Below are positions 15,989-25,175 of a DNA stretch of 46,304 bases, one piece after another. Under the pieces are notes generated by a model. It searched no databases and was not told the origin of the DNA. It saw only the letters and a program-made list of their open reading frames with translations. Both the position numbers and the translations under genes were made by a program. Source of the DNA: Bryobacter sp. (GTDB lineage Bacteria > Acidobacteriota > Terriglobia > Bryobacterales > Bryobacteraceae); assembly GCA_022843605.1 (NCBI GenBank), contig JALHNI010000032.1, positions 1-46,304 of the forward strand, read 5' to 3'. How positions within the stretch are numbered: position 1 is the stretch's first letter; every line of letters starts with the position of its first letter.

Positions 15989-17264
15989 CGTCACTCGAAG
16001 AAGAGCTGGAAACGTAGTCGCTTTCCGCCCATCGTTGCGTTTCAAAACTGCCCCGGGCGATGGTACGCCAGATCGCTGGAATCATAAGCAAGGGTAGGGC
16101 CAGCCACATCAACCAATAGGTAGGTACGTCGCGGGTCACCTTCAGACTGTAAGAAGCGGCATGGGGGCCGTTGTCGTTGCTCATATCCGGATCGACGCGC
16201 AGATAGTATTTCCCCGAAGGCACACTCGGAATGATTACGCTATCCTTGGCATCGCCTTCCGTCCAGTTCCCGTCGCTATCGCGGCCGAAATAGTAGCTGA
16301 CCTCACGGCCGAAATCCCAGGCCTGTCCCGTCTCCGTATTGATCAGCGACATGTCCAGATACATCCAGTCGTTCGCGAGATTGGTTTCCGCGGCAATCTC
16401 AACGTTCGAGGTGCGGCCCTTCAGTTCGAAGACGTCGGTTACCTTCGCCGATTCGGGGTCCGAGGAACTGTAATGGAAGCGCTGATCAAAGACGACTTCG
16501 TTGCGCGACATCGCCCCAATTACAGTGATGAGAAACATCAGGGCGCCCACCAGGAGGCCACAAGTCACCCACACGGACTTCAGGTTCGTCGCCGGAGCCG
16601 GCTGATTGGCGAAGATGCCCTGCGCTGGCGGAAGCGGCGTCGAAAGTGAGAACGCTTTCGCGATTTCCTCGCCGGTCTGGTAGGTGCCCACGGAGTAAGT
16701 CACCTCATCGGGCGTGATCTCTTCGGAGAGTAACCGCGGCGGCGCAATATAGTCCTTCACGGTCACGCGCTGCCCGACCTCCAGGCGCCAGGGGAATTCA
16801 CCCATGGCAAAAGACGTCTCCGCCTCCGCCGTCTGAAAGTGCGCGAACCGTTCCCCCAGGTACATCAGGCCCGGGTTCACCAGTTTCATCGCCGGTTCCG
16901 GATAACCTTTGGCGGGTTCGATGAAATTCCAATGCCCCCGGTAGACGCTCAGGTAGCGAAACCCGGAATAAGGATTGAAGAGTAAGTACTCCTGCCAACT
17001 ATACGCTGTACCGTCAACGACGATTCGGCGCTCCTGCATGCCCAGGATCTCGTAGAGCTTGCCGCCGAATCGTCCCCGGGATCCTAGATTGATCAAAGGC
17101 CGGACGCGATCTTGCTCCTGAAATTTCTTCAGAATCGTGAGTTCTGGCTGGCTGGTATCGATCACCGAAAGACACTGAATGCAGACCGCGGAAAGCGAAT
17201 GCGAGTAACCGCGCAACTCCACCGAGGCGCCGCAATTCGGGCACTCAATCGCCCGTACCTTCAT
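15981..17264 (-). CDS. DUF4178 protein with zinc ribbon and two membrane helices
   Basis: 427 residues. An N-terminal zinc ribbon (ECPNCGASVELRG, then AVCIQCLSVID) is followed by DUF4178 (about residues 45-200), with repeating pairs such as GKLYEILGMQERRI, YSWQEYLLFNPYSGFRYLSV and VGQRVTVKDYIAPPRLLSEE. A membrane helix near residue 235 (WVTCGLLVGALMFLITVIGA) leads to an outside beta-rich domain (FELKGRTSNVEIAAETNL, then IIPSVPSGKYYLRVDPDMS), then a second helix (PTYWLMWLALPLLMIPAIW) and a Ser/Asp tail. It overlaps its neighbours by four and eight bases. The topology implies that it links a cytoplasmic sensor ribbon to the periplasm. Confidence 0.88.
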   Translation of the reverse strand: MKVRAIECPNCGASVELRGYSHSLSAVCIQCLSVIDTSQPELTILKKFQEQDRVRPLINLGSRGRFGGKLYEILGMQERRIVVDGTAYSWQEYLLFNPYSGFRYLSVYRGHWNFIEPAKGYPEPAMKLVNPGLMYLGERFAHFQTAEAETSFAMGEFPWRLEVGQRVTVKDYIAPPRLLSEEITPDEVTYSVGTYQTGEEIAKAFSLSTPLPPAQGIFANQPAPATNLKSVWVTCGLLVGALMFLITVIGAMSRNEVVFDQRFHYSSSDPESAKVTDVFELKGRTSNVEIAAETNLANDWMYLDMSLINTETGQAWDFGREVSYYFGRDSDGNWTEGDAKDSVIIPSVPSGKYYLRVDPDMSNDNGPHAASYSLKVTRDVPTYWLMWLALPLLMIPAIWRTIARGSFETQRWAESDYVSSSSSSDDD

Positions 17265-17905
17265 TGCCAGCCCTCGAAGATCTTTACGTTGCGCAGCTTC
17301 AAGTCGTCATAATCCACCAACAAGCCGGCAAACACCAGGGGCGGCTGTTCGGAGTAATCGATCGTGGCGAAGCGCCGATTGGCACCCCGCAAATCGGCGA
17401 ACGAGCTCTCTGACTTATCCCAGGTGGTGAAAGGCATCTCCCCCTCCACGCCGACATAGCGCGCGCGAGTGTGACTGGTGACGGTAAACGTCTCATTGCC
17501 CAGATTCAGCCGTTCGCCCCGCGCAACCTCAGACGGTACCGCGGCATTCATAGGAAACGATATCGCGTACTCGAGCTGTGCATCCGATAGCCAGCCGTTC
17601 GCCCCGCCGTTAAACGCCAGATACCACTCATTCCAACGTCCGCCCCAGTACTCGTAGACGATCCGGCCAACGACCACAAATGGCTGGCCCCCATGCTGGC
17701 CCTCCGTCGCGATCTGGATTGGTGAGGCGTCGATCAGCGGATCGGCTACCTTACCGACTAACTGTAGGTCAACTCCATGCCGCACGACGACCGACTTACA
17801 AAAGCCGCAAACCGTCTGCACCGCTTGCTTGAACGTAAACTTGACGGGCGCCCCGCAGTTCGGGCAGTTCCCCTCGAAACGGTCACTTCCGGCCACCGGA
17901 ATCAT
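17261..17905 (-). CDS. DUF4178 protein, soluble, with zinc ribbon
   Basis: 214 residues. It repeats the front of its downstream neighbour without the membrane part: a CxxC-CxxC ribbon (NCPNCGAPVKF, then QTVCGFCKSVVVRHG) and one DUF4178 unit with GRIVYEYWGGRWNEWYLAF, ERLNLGNETFTVTSHTRARY and FADLRGANRRFATIDYSEQP. Both ends are ATGA-type overlaps, so the two DUF4178 genes and speD are translationally coupled. The duplicated DUF4178 arrangement (one soluble, one membrane-spanning) suggests a heteromer. Biochemical function unknown. Confidence 0.88.
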   Translation of the reverse strand: MIPVAGSDRFEGNCPNCGAPVKFTFKQAVQTVCGFCKSVVVRHGVDLQLVGKVADPLIDASPIQIATEGQHGGQPFVVVGRIVYEYWGGRWNEWYLAFNGGANGWLSDAQLEYAISFPMNAAVPSEVARGERLNLGNETFTVTSHTRARYVGVEGEMPFTTWDKSESSFADLRGANRRFATIDYSEQPPLVFAGLLVDYDDLKLRNVKIFEGWQ

Positions 17906-18258
17906 ATGCCGGCCTCCCCGTAGGGGCGCTCCAGGAAGCGAACTTCCACCTCAGTGGCGGCAAGCAGCGTCCGCAGGCGCGCTTCAAAGTCCCAGCGTGC
18001 GCGCGGACGGCAACAGAAAAGATTTAGGCACAGCGAGCCATGTTCCGGGAACGTGTGAATGGTCAGATGCGACTCCGACAACAGCACCATGCCGGTAATG
18101 CCGCCCGGGTCCGGAAACTGATGCCAGACGGGCGGCATGACGGGATGTAACTCGAGTTCGGCGATCAGGTGTTCGAAAAGCGAGGCCAGTACCGCCGTAT
18201 CGCGAAGGCGGTCCGGCTCACAACCGGCCGCCTCCACCACCCATTCAGAACCTGACAT
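17902..18258 (-). CDS. speD: S-adenosylmethionine decarboxylase proenzyme (bacterial type)
   Basis: 118 residues from the ATG at 18258. The self-cleavage and active-site block GMVLLSESHLTIHTFPEHG is present. Ser63, His68 and Cys83 fall at the same numbers as the known catalytic residues of the Thermotoga enzyme, so processing between Glu62 and Ser63 to give a pyruvoyl group is expected. It makes decarboxylated AdoMet, the aminopropyl donor for the SpeE-like enzyme four genes downstream. It overlaps the DUF4178 gene by ATGA and begins five bases after the SPFH gene. The usual vDvF segment reads LNLF, a minor change. Confidence 0.94.
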   Translation of the reverse strand: MSGSEWVVEAAGCEPDRLRDTAVLASLFEHLIAELELHPVMPPVWHQFPDPGGITGMVLLSESHLTIHTFPEHGSLCLNLFCCRPRARWDFEARLRTLLAATEVEVRFLERPYGEAGI

Positions 18259-18263
18259 GCGAA

Positions 18264-19304
18264 CTAGCTCTGAGCCGCGCCGCACTCCGGGCAGAACTTG
18301 GCCCGGCCCGGAATCGACTTTCCGCACTCCATGCAGAAGCGGTTACCCGCCACCGGAGCCGTTGGCACTTCCGCGGCCGGAGCAGCCGGAGCCGCGGGAC
18401 CTGGCACCGGCACCCCGCCAACCGGCGGAGGCTGCGGAGGGCCGCCAAGCGGATTCAAGGCTCCGGCCATTTGCTGCGCCATCGTGAAGCCCGCGCCCAA
18501 TCCGGCGCCAATCCCCGCCATGCCGCCTTCGTTGGCCGCCGCAATCGGCATCGACTGCGCCACCTGGAACTGCGTGTAGCGCCGCATGTCGCCGATCATG
18601 TTCATGCCAATTGACTCGTCCAAACGCTTCTGCAGTTCCTCCGGTAGAGAAAGGTTCTCCACCACGAAGGTATCCAACGCGATCCCCATCTCGAGCAACG
18701 CCGGGCGGACCTTCTCGCCCACCAGCAGCGCCAGTTCATCCTGATTCGCCGCCAAGTCGAGGAACGGAATCTTCGATTCGGCGAACGTATCCGTCATCCG
18801 TCCAATAATCGTGTTCCGCAGTTGGGCTTCAATGTCCGCCACCCGGTAGATCTCTCGCGTTCCGGAGATCTTGGTATGAAACGTCCGCGGATCATGCAGA
18901 TGCCACGAATAGATGCCGTAGCCGCGCAAACGCACCGCGCCGAAATCCTTGTCGCGCACCGTGATCGGCTGCGCCGTGCCCCAGCGTTGGCTGATCTGGT
19001 GACGCGTGGAAAAGAAGTAGATGTCGCTCTTGAAGGGCGACTCGAACATCTTGTCCCAGTTCATCAGGTTGGTGAGCAGGGGCAAGTTCTGGGTGTTGAG
19101 CGTGTAGAGCCCTGGACCAAAAACGTCAGCGACCCGCCCCTCGTTTACGAACGCGGCCATCTGGCTTTCGCGCACCGTCAGCTTGGCGCCGTTCTGGATT
19201 TCCATGTCCGCCATCGGATACCGGGCAGCCAAAATACCGTCCTCCGGTTCGGTGTACTGGATGACGTCAATAAACTGTTTCTTCAGGAAGTCCTTGATCG
19301 ACAT
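18264..19304 (-). CDS. SPFH (Band 7-like) domain protein with C-terminal zinc ribbon
   Basis: 346 residues from the ATG at 19304. SPFH/virion-core-like domain in the first 240 residues: FIDVIQYTEPEDGILAARYP, FGPGLYTLNTQNLP, ITVRDKDFGAVRLRGYGIYS, DIEAQLRNTIIGRMTD, VVENLSLPEELQKRLDESIG. Then a Gly/Ala/Pro linker and a two-knuckle zinc ribbon, RFCMECGKSI and KFCPECGAAQS. SPFH proteins form oligomeric scaffolds at membranes. It is the first gene of the eight-gene operon, and the ribbons here and in both DUF4178 proteins suggest a shared interaction mode. An AAGGAG lies about 14 bases before the ATG; a TTG at 19328 is an alternative start. Confidence 0.9.
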   Translation of the reverse strand: MSIKDFLKKQFIDVIQYTEPEDGILAARYPMADMEIQNGAKLTVRESQMAAFVNEGRVADVFGPGLYTLNTQNLPLLTNLMNWDKMFESPFKSDIYFFSTRHQISQRWGTAQPITVRDKDFGAVRLRGYGIYSWHLHDPRTFHTKISGTREIYRVADIEAQLRNTIIGRMTDTFAESKIPFLDLAANQDELALLVGEKVRPALLEMGIALDTFVVENLSLPEELQKRLDESIGMNMIGDMRRYTQFQVAQSMPIAAANEGGMAGIGAGLGAGFTMAQQMAGALNPLGGPPQPPPVGGVPVPGPAAPAAPAAEVPTAPVAGNRFCMECGKSIPGRAKFCPECGAAQS

Positions 19305-19337
19305 GATCTTGGCGGAAGCTCCTTTCAAGCTTCAAGC

Positions 19338-19343
19338 AGTATA
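19338..19343 (-). promoter_or_regulatory. Probable -10 box for the SPFH/polyamine operon
   Basis: On the minus strand the hexamer TATACT (one mismatch from TATAAT) stands 33 bases before the SPFH ATG. No good TTGACA lies 16-18 bases upstream, so only the -10 element is clear. The 213-base gap to the divergent ADOP permease gene must hold both promoters. Confidence 0.4.
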
Positions 19344-19517
19344 ACGGACATGCTTGCCATTTGTTCCCAAAATCGGACGCCGCCCGCCCTAGGCTACCAG
19401 GAACTTCCGTTCGTCCTTAGCCAGATTGAGAGAGCGGAGCCGTCAGGCTTGGTGGTGTCCGGTTTCGGGAATCGGGAGACGGCGCTAACCCCTTTGCTCG
19501 TCTGGCGTCGAACCGTC

Positions 19518-22025
19518 ATGCTCGACAGCATTCGTCAGGATCTCGCGTACGCCTTTCGCCAACTCCGGCTCACTCCCGGCTTCACCGTGGTCGCCACACT
19601 TTCGCTCGCCCTGGGCATTGGCGCCAACACGGCGATCTTCCAACTCGTCGACGCCATCCGCCTGCGCATGCTGCCCGTCGAAAATCCGTCAGAACTCGTC
19701 TATGTTGACTTTGCGCCGGACTCGGCCCGCGCCGGCAGCTGGTCCTCGCGCAGCGCACGACTGACCTCTTTTCAGGTTGACTACCTCCGCCAGCAACAGC
19801 GCGTCTTCAGTGGCGTCTTGGTTTGGAGCGCCACCCGCTTCAACATGGCCGATGCCGGAGAACCTCGCTATGCCGAGGGACTGTTTACGAGCAGCGAGTT
19901 CTTCCGGGTGCTTGGCGTCCAGGCCATCCGTGGCCGCACGTTTACCGCGGACGACGATACGGCAACCTGCGGCAACCCCGGCGCGGTGATCAGCCATGAC
20001 TTCTGGCAACGGAACTTCGGTGGCGATGCCGAAGTGCTCAGCAAGACCTTGCGTCTCAACGGCCGCAACTTCCCGGTCATCGGGATCACACCGCCCGGCT
20101 TCTACGGTGTAGAAGTCGGCCGGAGCTACGATGTCGCGATCCCCCTCTGTGCCGACAAACTGCTGTCCGAAAACGGCGAGGGCCGAGCCGCCGCCAAAGA
20201 TTCCTGGTGGCTATCCATGCTGGCCCGCCTCAAGCCCGGAGTGAGCATCGCCCAAGCGACCGCCCATTTAGAGGCCATTTCGCCCGGCCTGATGAGAGCC
20301 GCCCTGCCGTCTACTTACAAAACGGACTTGGCGAACCGTTTCCTCAAGAACAAGATTCGCGCGCAAGATGGAGGCACAGGCGTCTCCGGCTTACGACGGC
20401 AGTATGAACGTCCGCTGCTGATTCTGATGGCCACCACTGCGCTCGTACTTTTGATCGCCTGCGCCAACCTGGCCAACTTACTTCTCGCCCGCGCCAGTAT
20501 CCGCGAACGCGAAATGGCGGTGCGTCTCGCCATCGGCGCCTCCCGCGGACGCCTCACCCGGCAGTTACTCGCCGAGAGCCTGTTACTCGCCCTGGGTGGA
20601 GCGGCGCTCGGCATCTTCCTCGCGCAAGTCCTCACTCGCAGCCTCGTCACATTCCTCACCACACAGAACAATCCGCTCTATCTGGAGATCGGCATGGACT
20701 GGCGTCTGATCGGCTTCACCGCCGGCCTCGCGATCGCCACCTGCCTGCTCTTCGGCCTGGTTCCCGCATTGCGGGCGACGCGGGTCGCGCCGGCCTCCGC
20801 TATCCGTTCCGGTGGCCGCAGTGTCACCGCCGGCCGGGAGCGCTTTGGCCTCCGCCGCAGTCTTGTGGTCACGCAGGTTGCCCTTTCGCTGGTGTTGCTC
20901 GTCGGCGCGCTGCTGTTCGTGCGGAGCCTGCGGAACCTGATGACCACCGACGCCGGCTTCCAAAGCGAGGGCGTGATGATGCTGAGCCTCGACTATCAGA
21001 AAGCCGCCATCCCGAACCCGCGCCGCCTCCTCTTGAACCGCGAGTTGGCGGAGAAGATCGCCGCAGTACCCGGAATTGTCTCCGTTGCGGAAACGATGAT
21101 GACTCCCATGAGCGGCAGCGGTTGGAATCAGGACGTCGGCCCGGACGGCACGGTCGCCGCCGGCAGCGGTAAGGAAAGCTGGTTTAATCGAGTAAGTCCG
21201 GGCTACTTTAACACCATGGGTACGAAGTTACTGTCAGGCCGGGAATTTACTGTCCAAGATACGCTGACTTCGCCCAAAGTCGCGATCGTCAACGAAGCCT
21301 TCGCCCGTAAGTTCTATAACGGCAAGGTGGACATCGTCGGCCGTACCTTCCGCCGCGAAGCGGAGGCAGGCGAGCCAGAGAGCCTCTACGAAATCGTCGG
21401 CGTCGTCAAAAGCTCGAAGTACTACGAACTTCGCGAAGAACCGCGCCCCGTGGCCGTCTTCCCCACCGCCCAGAATGAGGACCCTGGCCCCGGCACCAAC
21501 TTCGCCTTGCGCGTCGCCGGATCGCCTTCCGCAGCCATGGCCGCCGTGCGTTCCAGCGTGCTCGCCGTCAATCCCATCATGGGCGTCGAATTCCGCGCGT
21601 TCTCCACCCAGATCCAGGAAACGCTGTTGCGGGAACAGCTCATGGCAATCCTTTCCGGCGCCTTCGCCGTACTGGCCGTCTTCCTCGCGACCCTTGGACT
21701 CTACGGGGTCATCGCCTACATGGTGGCCCGCCGACGCAATGAAATCGGCGTCCGCATGGCGCTCGGTGCTGACCGCTCGAAGGTCGTCGGCCTCGTCCTA
21801 CGGGAAACGCTCATCCTGATGGCCGCCGGACTCGCCGTGGGCGGCACTCTCGCCTACTGGGCCGGCCAAGGCGCCGCCAGCCTGCTTTACGGTCTGAAGC
21901 CCAACGACACCGTTTCGCTCGTCGGCGCCGCCGCCCTGCTGGGCCTGGCGGGCTTGCTCGCTAGCTACGCGCCAGCTCGCCGCGCGGCGAGCCTCGATCC
22001 CATGCAAGCGCTTCGTGAAGAATAG
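19518..22025 (+). CDS. ADOP-type ABC transporter permease (FtsX/MacB-like)
   Basis: 835 residues from the ATG at 19518; the open frame reaches back to 18822 but that part lies over the SPFH gene. The N-terminus LDSIRQDLAYAFRQLRLTPG, followed by FTVVATLSLALGIGANTAIF, is the signature of the acidobacterial duplicated orphan permeases. It has two FtsX blocks: the first ending near REMAVRLAIGASRGRLTRQL and the second with ARRRNEIGVRMALGADRSKV, each followed by three membrane helices, with periplasmic MacB-type domains between. No ATPase gene is adjacent, which is the rule for this family. The function (efflux or envelope stress) is inferred. Confidence 0.95.
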   Translation: MLDSIRQDLAYAFRQLRLTPGFTVVATLSLALGIGANTAIFQLVDAIRLRMLPVENPSELVYVDFAPDSARAGSWSSRSARLTSFQVDYLRQQQRVFSGVLVWSATRFNMADAGEPRYAEGLFTSSEFFRVLGVQAIRGRTFTADDDTATCGNPGAVISHDFWQRNFGGDAEVLSKTLRLNGRNFPVIGITPPGFYGVEVGRSYDVAIPLCADKLLSENGEGRAAAKDSWWLSMLARLKPGVSIAQATAHLEAISPGLMRAALPSTYKTDLANRFLKNKIRAQDGGTGVSGLRRQYERPLLILMATTALVLLIACANLANLLLARASIREREMAVRLAIGASRGRLTRQLLAESLLLALGGAALGIFLAQVLTRSLVTFLTTQNNPLYLEIGMDWRLIGFTAGLAIATCLLFGLVPALRATRVAPASAIRSGGRSVTAGRERFGLRRSLVVTQVALSLVLLVGALLFVRSLRNLMTTDAGFQSEGVMMLSLDYQKAAIPNPRRLLLNRELAEKIAAVPGIVSVAETMMTPMSGSGWNQDVGPDGTVAAGSGKESWFNRVSPGYFNTMGTKLLSGREFTVQDTLTSPKVAIVNEAFARKFYNGKVDIVGRTFRREAEAGEPESLYEIVGVVKSSKYYELREEPRPVAVFPTAQNEDPGPGTNFALRVAGSPSAAMAAVRSSVLAVNPIMGVEFRAFSTQIQETLLREQLMAILSGAFAVLAVFLATLGLYGVIAYMVARRRNEIGVRMALGADRSKVVGLVLRETLILMAAGLAVGGTLAYWAGQGAASLLYGLKPNDTVSLVGAAALLGLAGLLASYAPARRAASLDPMQALREE

Positions 22026-22034
22026 GCCGCGCGG

Positions 22035-23399
22035 CTAAAGCTCCGGCACCGGCCATTCGCCAGAACCGTTCGGCTTCACGCCTCGCCGCTGAGTGTCCTC
22101 CCAAGCCTGCAGAACCCGCGACGGCAAGGACGGCAGCTGCTGCCGCACCTGTTCCTCGATCCGGGCCACGATTTCCGGGTGTTCGCCCGCCAAATCGTAG
22201 GCCTCGCTCGGGTCCTCATCGATCTTGTAAAGTTCAGGGTTCAGCAAACGCAGGTTCATTCGCCCTACCGCGGGCATCGCCGTAAAGGCCGCTGAATTGT
22301 ATCGCGCAAAGTGCAGCTTCCAAGGACCCAGGCGCGCGCATTGCAGATTCCACGAATCGAAATACAAGAAAGCCGGACGCTCGACGGACTCCGCCTCGCC
22401 CGTAAGCATAGGCCAAATGTTCACCCCATCCAACGGATTCGCCGGCACTGGCGCGGCGGTCAAGGCCGCCAGCGTGGGAAGCAGGTCCAACGCGGACGCG
22501 AAGCCTTCCACCACACGCCCTGCCGGGATGCGCCCTGGAAAGCGCGCCAGGAATGGCTCCCGCATTCCGCCGTCAAACGTATCGCCTTTGCGTCCGCGTA
22601 GCCGGCCCGCACTACCCTGAAACCAAGGGCCGTTGTCACTGGTGAAGATCACGAGCGTATTCTGGTCAAGCCCCTTCGCCTCCAGCGCTTCCAGCACCTG
22701 GCCGACACTCCAATCCATCTCCATCACGACATCGCCGTAAGGGCCCAAGCCGGACTTACCCCTAAACGGCGGCGACGGCACCACCGGCACGTGCGGGGCC
22801 AAATGGGGCATATACAGGAAAAACGGCCGCTCCGCCGAACGCTGGATGAACTGCACCGCCTGTTGCGTGTACCGGGCCGTCAGCGTTTCGTGATCCACCT
22901 GGGCCTCAATCACCTCGGTGTTGTGCATCAACACTGGTAATTGATCGTTGCTACCCAACAGGCCGTAATACTCGTCGAAGCCGCGCCGCGTGGGCAGGTA
23001 CTGTTCTGTCAGGCCCAAGTGCCACTTGCCGACGCACATTGTCGCGTAGCCGGCTGCTCTGAGCGTATCGGCCATCGTCGTCTCGGACACACTCAGCCCA
23101 CCGGTGGAACTGGGATACAGCACCCCGGGAACGCCGCAACGAACCGGATAGCGGCCCGTTAACAGCGCGGCGCGCGCCGGAGAACATACGGGGCTCGCCG
23201 AATAGAAGTGCCGAAAGAGCGCCCCCTGGCTCGCCATCCGATCCAAGTTGGGAGTGCGAATCCTCGAGCCATAGCAGCCCAGATCGCCGTAGCCCAGATC
23301 GTCGGCATAAATCAGCACGACGTTAGGCATTGAGGTCTGGGCTCGCGCCGGCGCAAGGCCTGCGGCGGACGCGATCTGCAGGAATGTACGACGTTTCAC
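22035..23399 (-). CDS. Secreted sulfatase (formylglycine-dependent)
   Basis: 454 residues. A Tat-like start (MKRRTFLQIASAAGLAPARA) is followed by the sulfatase core: metal-binding VVLIYADDLGYGDLGCYG and the CxPxR maturation site VCSPARAALLTGRYP with Cys72, which a formylglycine-generating enzyme would convert. LGKWHLG-type segment as CVGKWHLGL and the later FTSDNGPWF metal site are intact. It hydrolyses sulfate esters, probably of polysaccharide or aryl type. It is convergent with the ADOP gene (nine bases apart) and immediately downstream of an arylsulfotransferase-like gene on the same strand. Confidence 0.95.
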   Translation of the reverse strand: MKRRTFLQIASAAGLAPARAQTSMPNVVLIYADDLGYGDLGCYGSRIRTPNLDRMASQGALFRHFYSASPVCSPARAALLTGRYPVRCGVPGVLYPSSTGGLSVSETTMADTLRAAGYATMCVGKWHLGLTEQYLPTRRGFDEYYGLLGSNDQLPVLMHNTEVIEAQVDHETLTARYTQQAVQFIQRSAERPFFLYMPHLAPHVPVVPSPPFRGKSGLGPYGDVVMEMDWSVGQVLEALEAKGLDQNTLVIFTSDNGPWFQGSAGRLRGRKGDTFDGGMREPFLARFPGRIPAGRVVEGFASALDLLPTLAALTAAPVPANPLDGVNIWPMLTGEAESVERPAFLYFDSWNLQCARLGPWKLHFARYNSAAFTAMPAVGRMNLRLLNPELYKIDEDPSEAYDLAGEHPEIVARIEEQVRQQLPSLPSRVLQAWEDTQRRGVKPNGSGEWPVPEL

Positions 23400-23435
23400 C
23401 CGCGGAACTCCCCGTTCGTTCCGCGGGCCTGGAAA

Positions 23436-25175
23436 TCACTCGGCGTGGTAAAGATCAGGCAAACGGAACGTTCTGTAAATTAACCGATCAGCTTGCCAAG
23501 AGTATACAGGAACGCCGGCGCGGTTCACTTCGAGCGTGTACGCCGACCGCCGGGGGCCGTTGAACACGTAGCCGGCATGGAAGTGGTAGTTCCCATTCGC
23601 CAGCGCTTGTGCCGACCCCACCGCCAGCGCGTACACGCCAAGATCGGCATTGACCACGGGCTTGGCCGCCATCGTCGATTCGTCCAGCTTCCAAACTTGG
23701 CCCCGGCTGTTCACCGGCCCCGACTGCGCAACGCGCGTATTGCCGTTGTCGAAGACGATAATCCGCGAAGGGTCCGCCATCTCCGCGTTACCGTCGTGCT
23801 GATGCGAGAACCAGGCGCTCGGCTCGACGCCGTCCAACTGGAAATCGCCGTCCTTGCCCAAACGCCAGAGGACATGACCATCGCCCTGACCATCGGCGAA
23901 ATCCACCTTCACCAGCCAATCCAGGTGGCGCACCGAAATCAGCAGACCTCCATCCGGGGTCAGTTGCAACGAATTGGCGTGCGTCCAGTCATTGGCGGTC
24001 GGCGTTTTGTAGAAGGGCGGACAGCCGCCGGCGGTCGGCGTACAAATCTCGTTCAGCACGGCTGCCTTTGAGACATCCAGCCAGTCGAAGGCGTCCCACG
24101 TCCAGAGCACGTTCATCTCCTGGTCGAGCACGATGATCATGTCACCGAGGACATTCACCGGTCCGGCTCCCTGCACGTCCTCGAGGATTTGCTCGACGGC
24201 GCCCAGCGTCATCACGCGGCCGCCGCCGATTGGCCGCACCTCATGATGAAACGATGTGATGGGGCGCTTGCCGAGCGCCACGAGCTGCTCATTCACCCGG
24301 GCCGCGTTGGTCTCCAGGATCGTTTGCCCCAGCAGGTCGACTTTGCGAAGGATCTGGTAGGAAGGGTCGGCGACCGGGTCCTGCACATAGCCCCAGAAGT
24401 AGCCGCCCGCCTCAGTCCGCGTAATGTTGCCCAAAGGATTCGGGTTGAACCAAATCTGACGCCCGGAAAGGTCAGTAGCCGACCCATCGCTCGTGAGCAG
24501 CACCGGATTCGCCGTCGGCAGCGCTGTCGCCTGCACCGAAGGCGGCACCTGAAGGTCCGGGACCATGCCCGTGGCGAAAGCTACCGCATTGCCATACGGC
24601 TGGCCCGTTTCGCTCAACAGGATCGCCTGCGCCGCATACTCCGTCTCCGAGCGCAATCCAGCTAGCAGGAAGTTCATCGTCCGTGCGCCATCGCAGGCCT
24701 TGGCCGGGGTCGTCACAGCAGGCTCGGTTCCGGTGCGATAAGTGACGGCCATTGCCGAGCCCTCAGGGCAAGCCGGAAGGCTGAAGAGAGCCACCAGCGG
24801 ATGGGCGGTGGCATTGACGGTCGGTTCACTGATCGTCCGGGGCAGAAACTCAAAGGAACCTACCGACGAACTGGACTCGCCGGTCTCGAGGTTCCGGGCG
24901 GTAACCTCCATCTCATACACGCCCTCGTGATCGATGGCCGCAAAGTCCACGAGCGGATTAGGACTGAAGTCGCGGACGAGCTTGAATTCGCCGAATGGAT
25001 CGCGCGCCCGAAAGCGATACCAGATGGTGCCCGGCGCGGTGTCGCTCACCGTCGCGATCCAGGTCATCAGATTGCCCACCGCACCAGGGCTCTCGTAAGA
25101 AGGAGCCAAACTCACTTCCATCCCGGACAAAGACGAAACCATCAAAAATGTGAAAGAAATCGCGGAAATACGCAA
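23436..25175 (-). CDS. Arylsulfotransferase-like (ASST/Arylsulfotran_2) secreted protein
   Basis: 579 residues with a signal peptide (ISFTFLMVSSLSG). Residues 20-200 are fibronectin/Ig-like. The rest is a six-bladed propeller of the arylsulfotransferase type: VNVLGDMIIVLDQEMNVLWT, TWDAFDWLD, NDWTHANSLQLTPDGGLLIS, VKVDFADGQGDGHVLWRLGK and SHQHDGNAEMADPSRIIVFD. The His in DWTHANS matches the region of the catalytic His in bacterial ASST. These enzymes move sulfate between phenols in the periplasm. It lies 36 bases upstream of the sulfatase on the same strand, so the two may form one sulfate-ester unit. Confidence 0.82.
   Translation of the reverse strand: MRISAISFTFLMVSSLSGMEVSLAPSYESPGAVGNLMTWIATVSDTAPGTIWYRFRARDPFGEFKLVRDFSPNPLVDFAAIDHEGVYEMEVTARNLETGESSSSVGSFEFLPRTISEPTVNATAHPLVALFSLPACPEGSAMAVTYRTGTEPAVTTPAKACDGARTMNFLLAGLRSETEYAAQAILLSETGQPYGNAVAFATGMVPDLQVPPSVQATALPTANPVLLTSDGSATDLSGRQIWFNPNPLGNITRTEAGGYFWGYVQDPVADPSYQILRKVDLLGQTILETNAARVNEQLVALGKRPITSFHHEVRPIGGGRVMTLGAVEQILEDVQGAGPVNVLGDMIIVLDQEMNVLWTWDAFDWLDVSKAAVLNEICTPTAGGCPPFYKTPTANDWTHANSLQLTPDGGLLISVRHLDWLVKVDFADGQGDGHVLWRLGKDGDFQLDGVEPSAWFSHQHDGNAEMADPSRIIVFDNGNTRVAQSGPVNSRGQVWKLDESTMAAKPVVNADLGVYALAVGSAQALANGNYHFHAGYVFNGPRRSAYTLEVNRAGVPVYSWQADRLIYRTFRLPDLYHAE

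Noticed and set aside
12585..19304. Plain spermidine biosynthesis operon
   Set aside because: No putrescine-forming gene is present, SpeE is membrane-embedded, and five of eight genes have no role in that pathway.
18822..19517. 232-residue extension of the ADOP permease
   Set aside because: It runs over the SPFH gene and the intergenic gap; the family start LDSIRQDL is at 19518.
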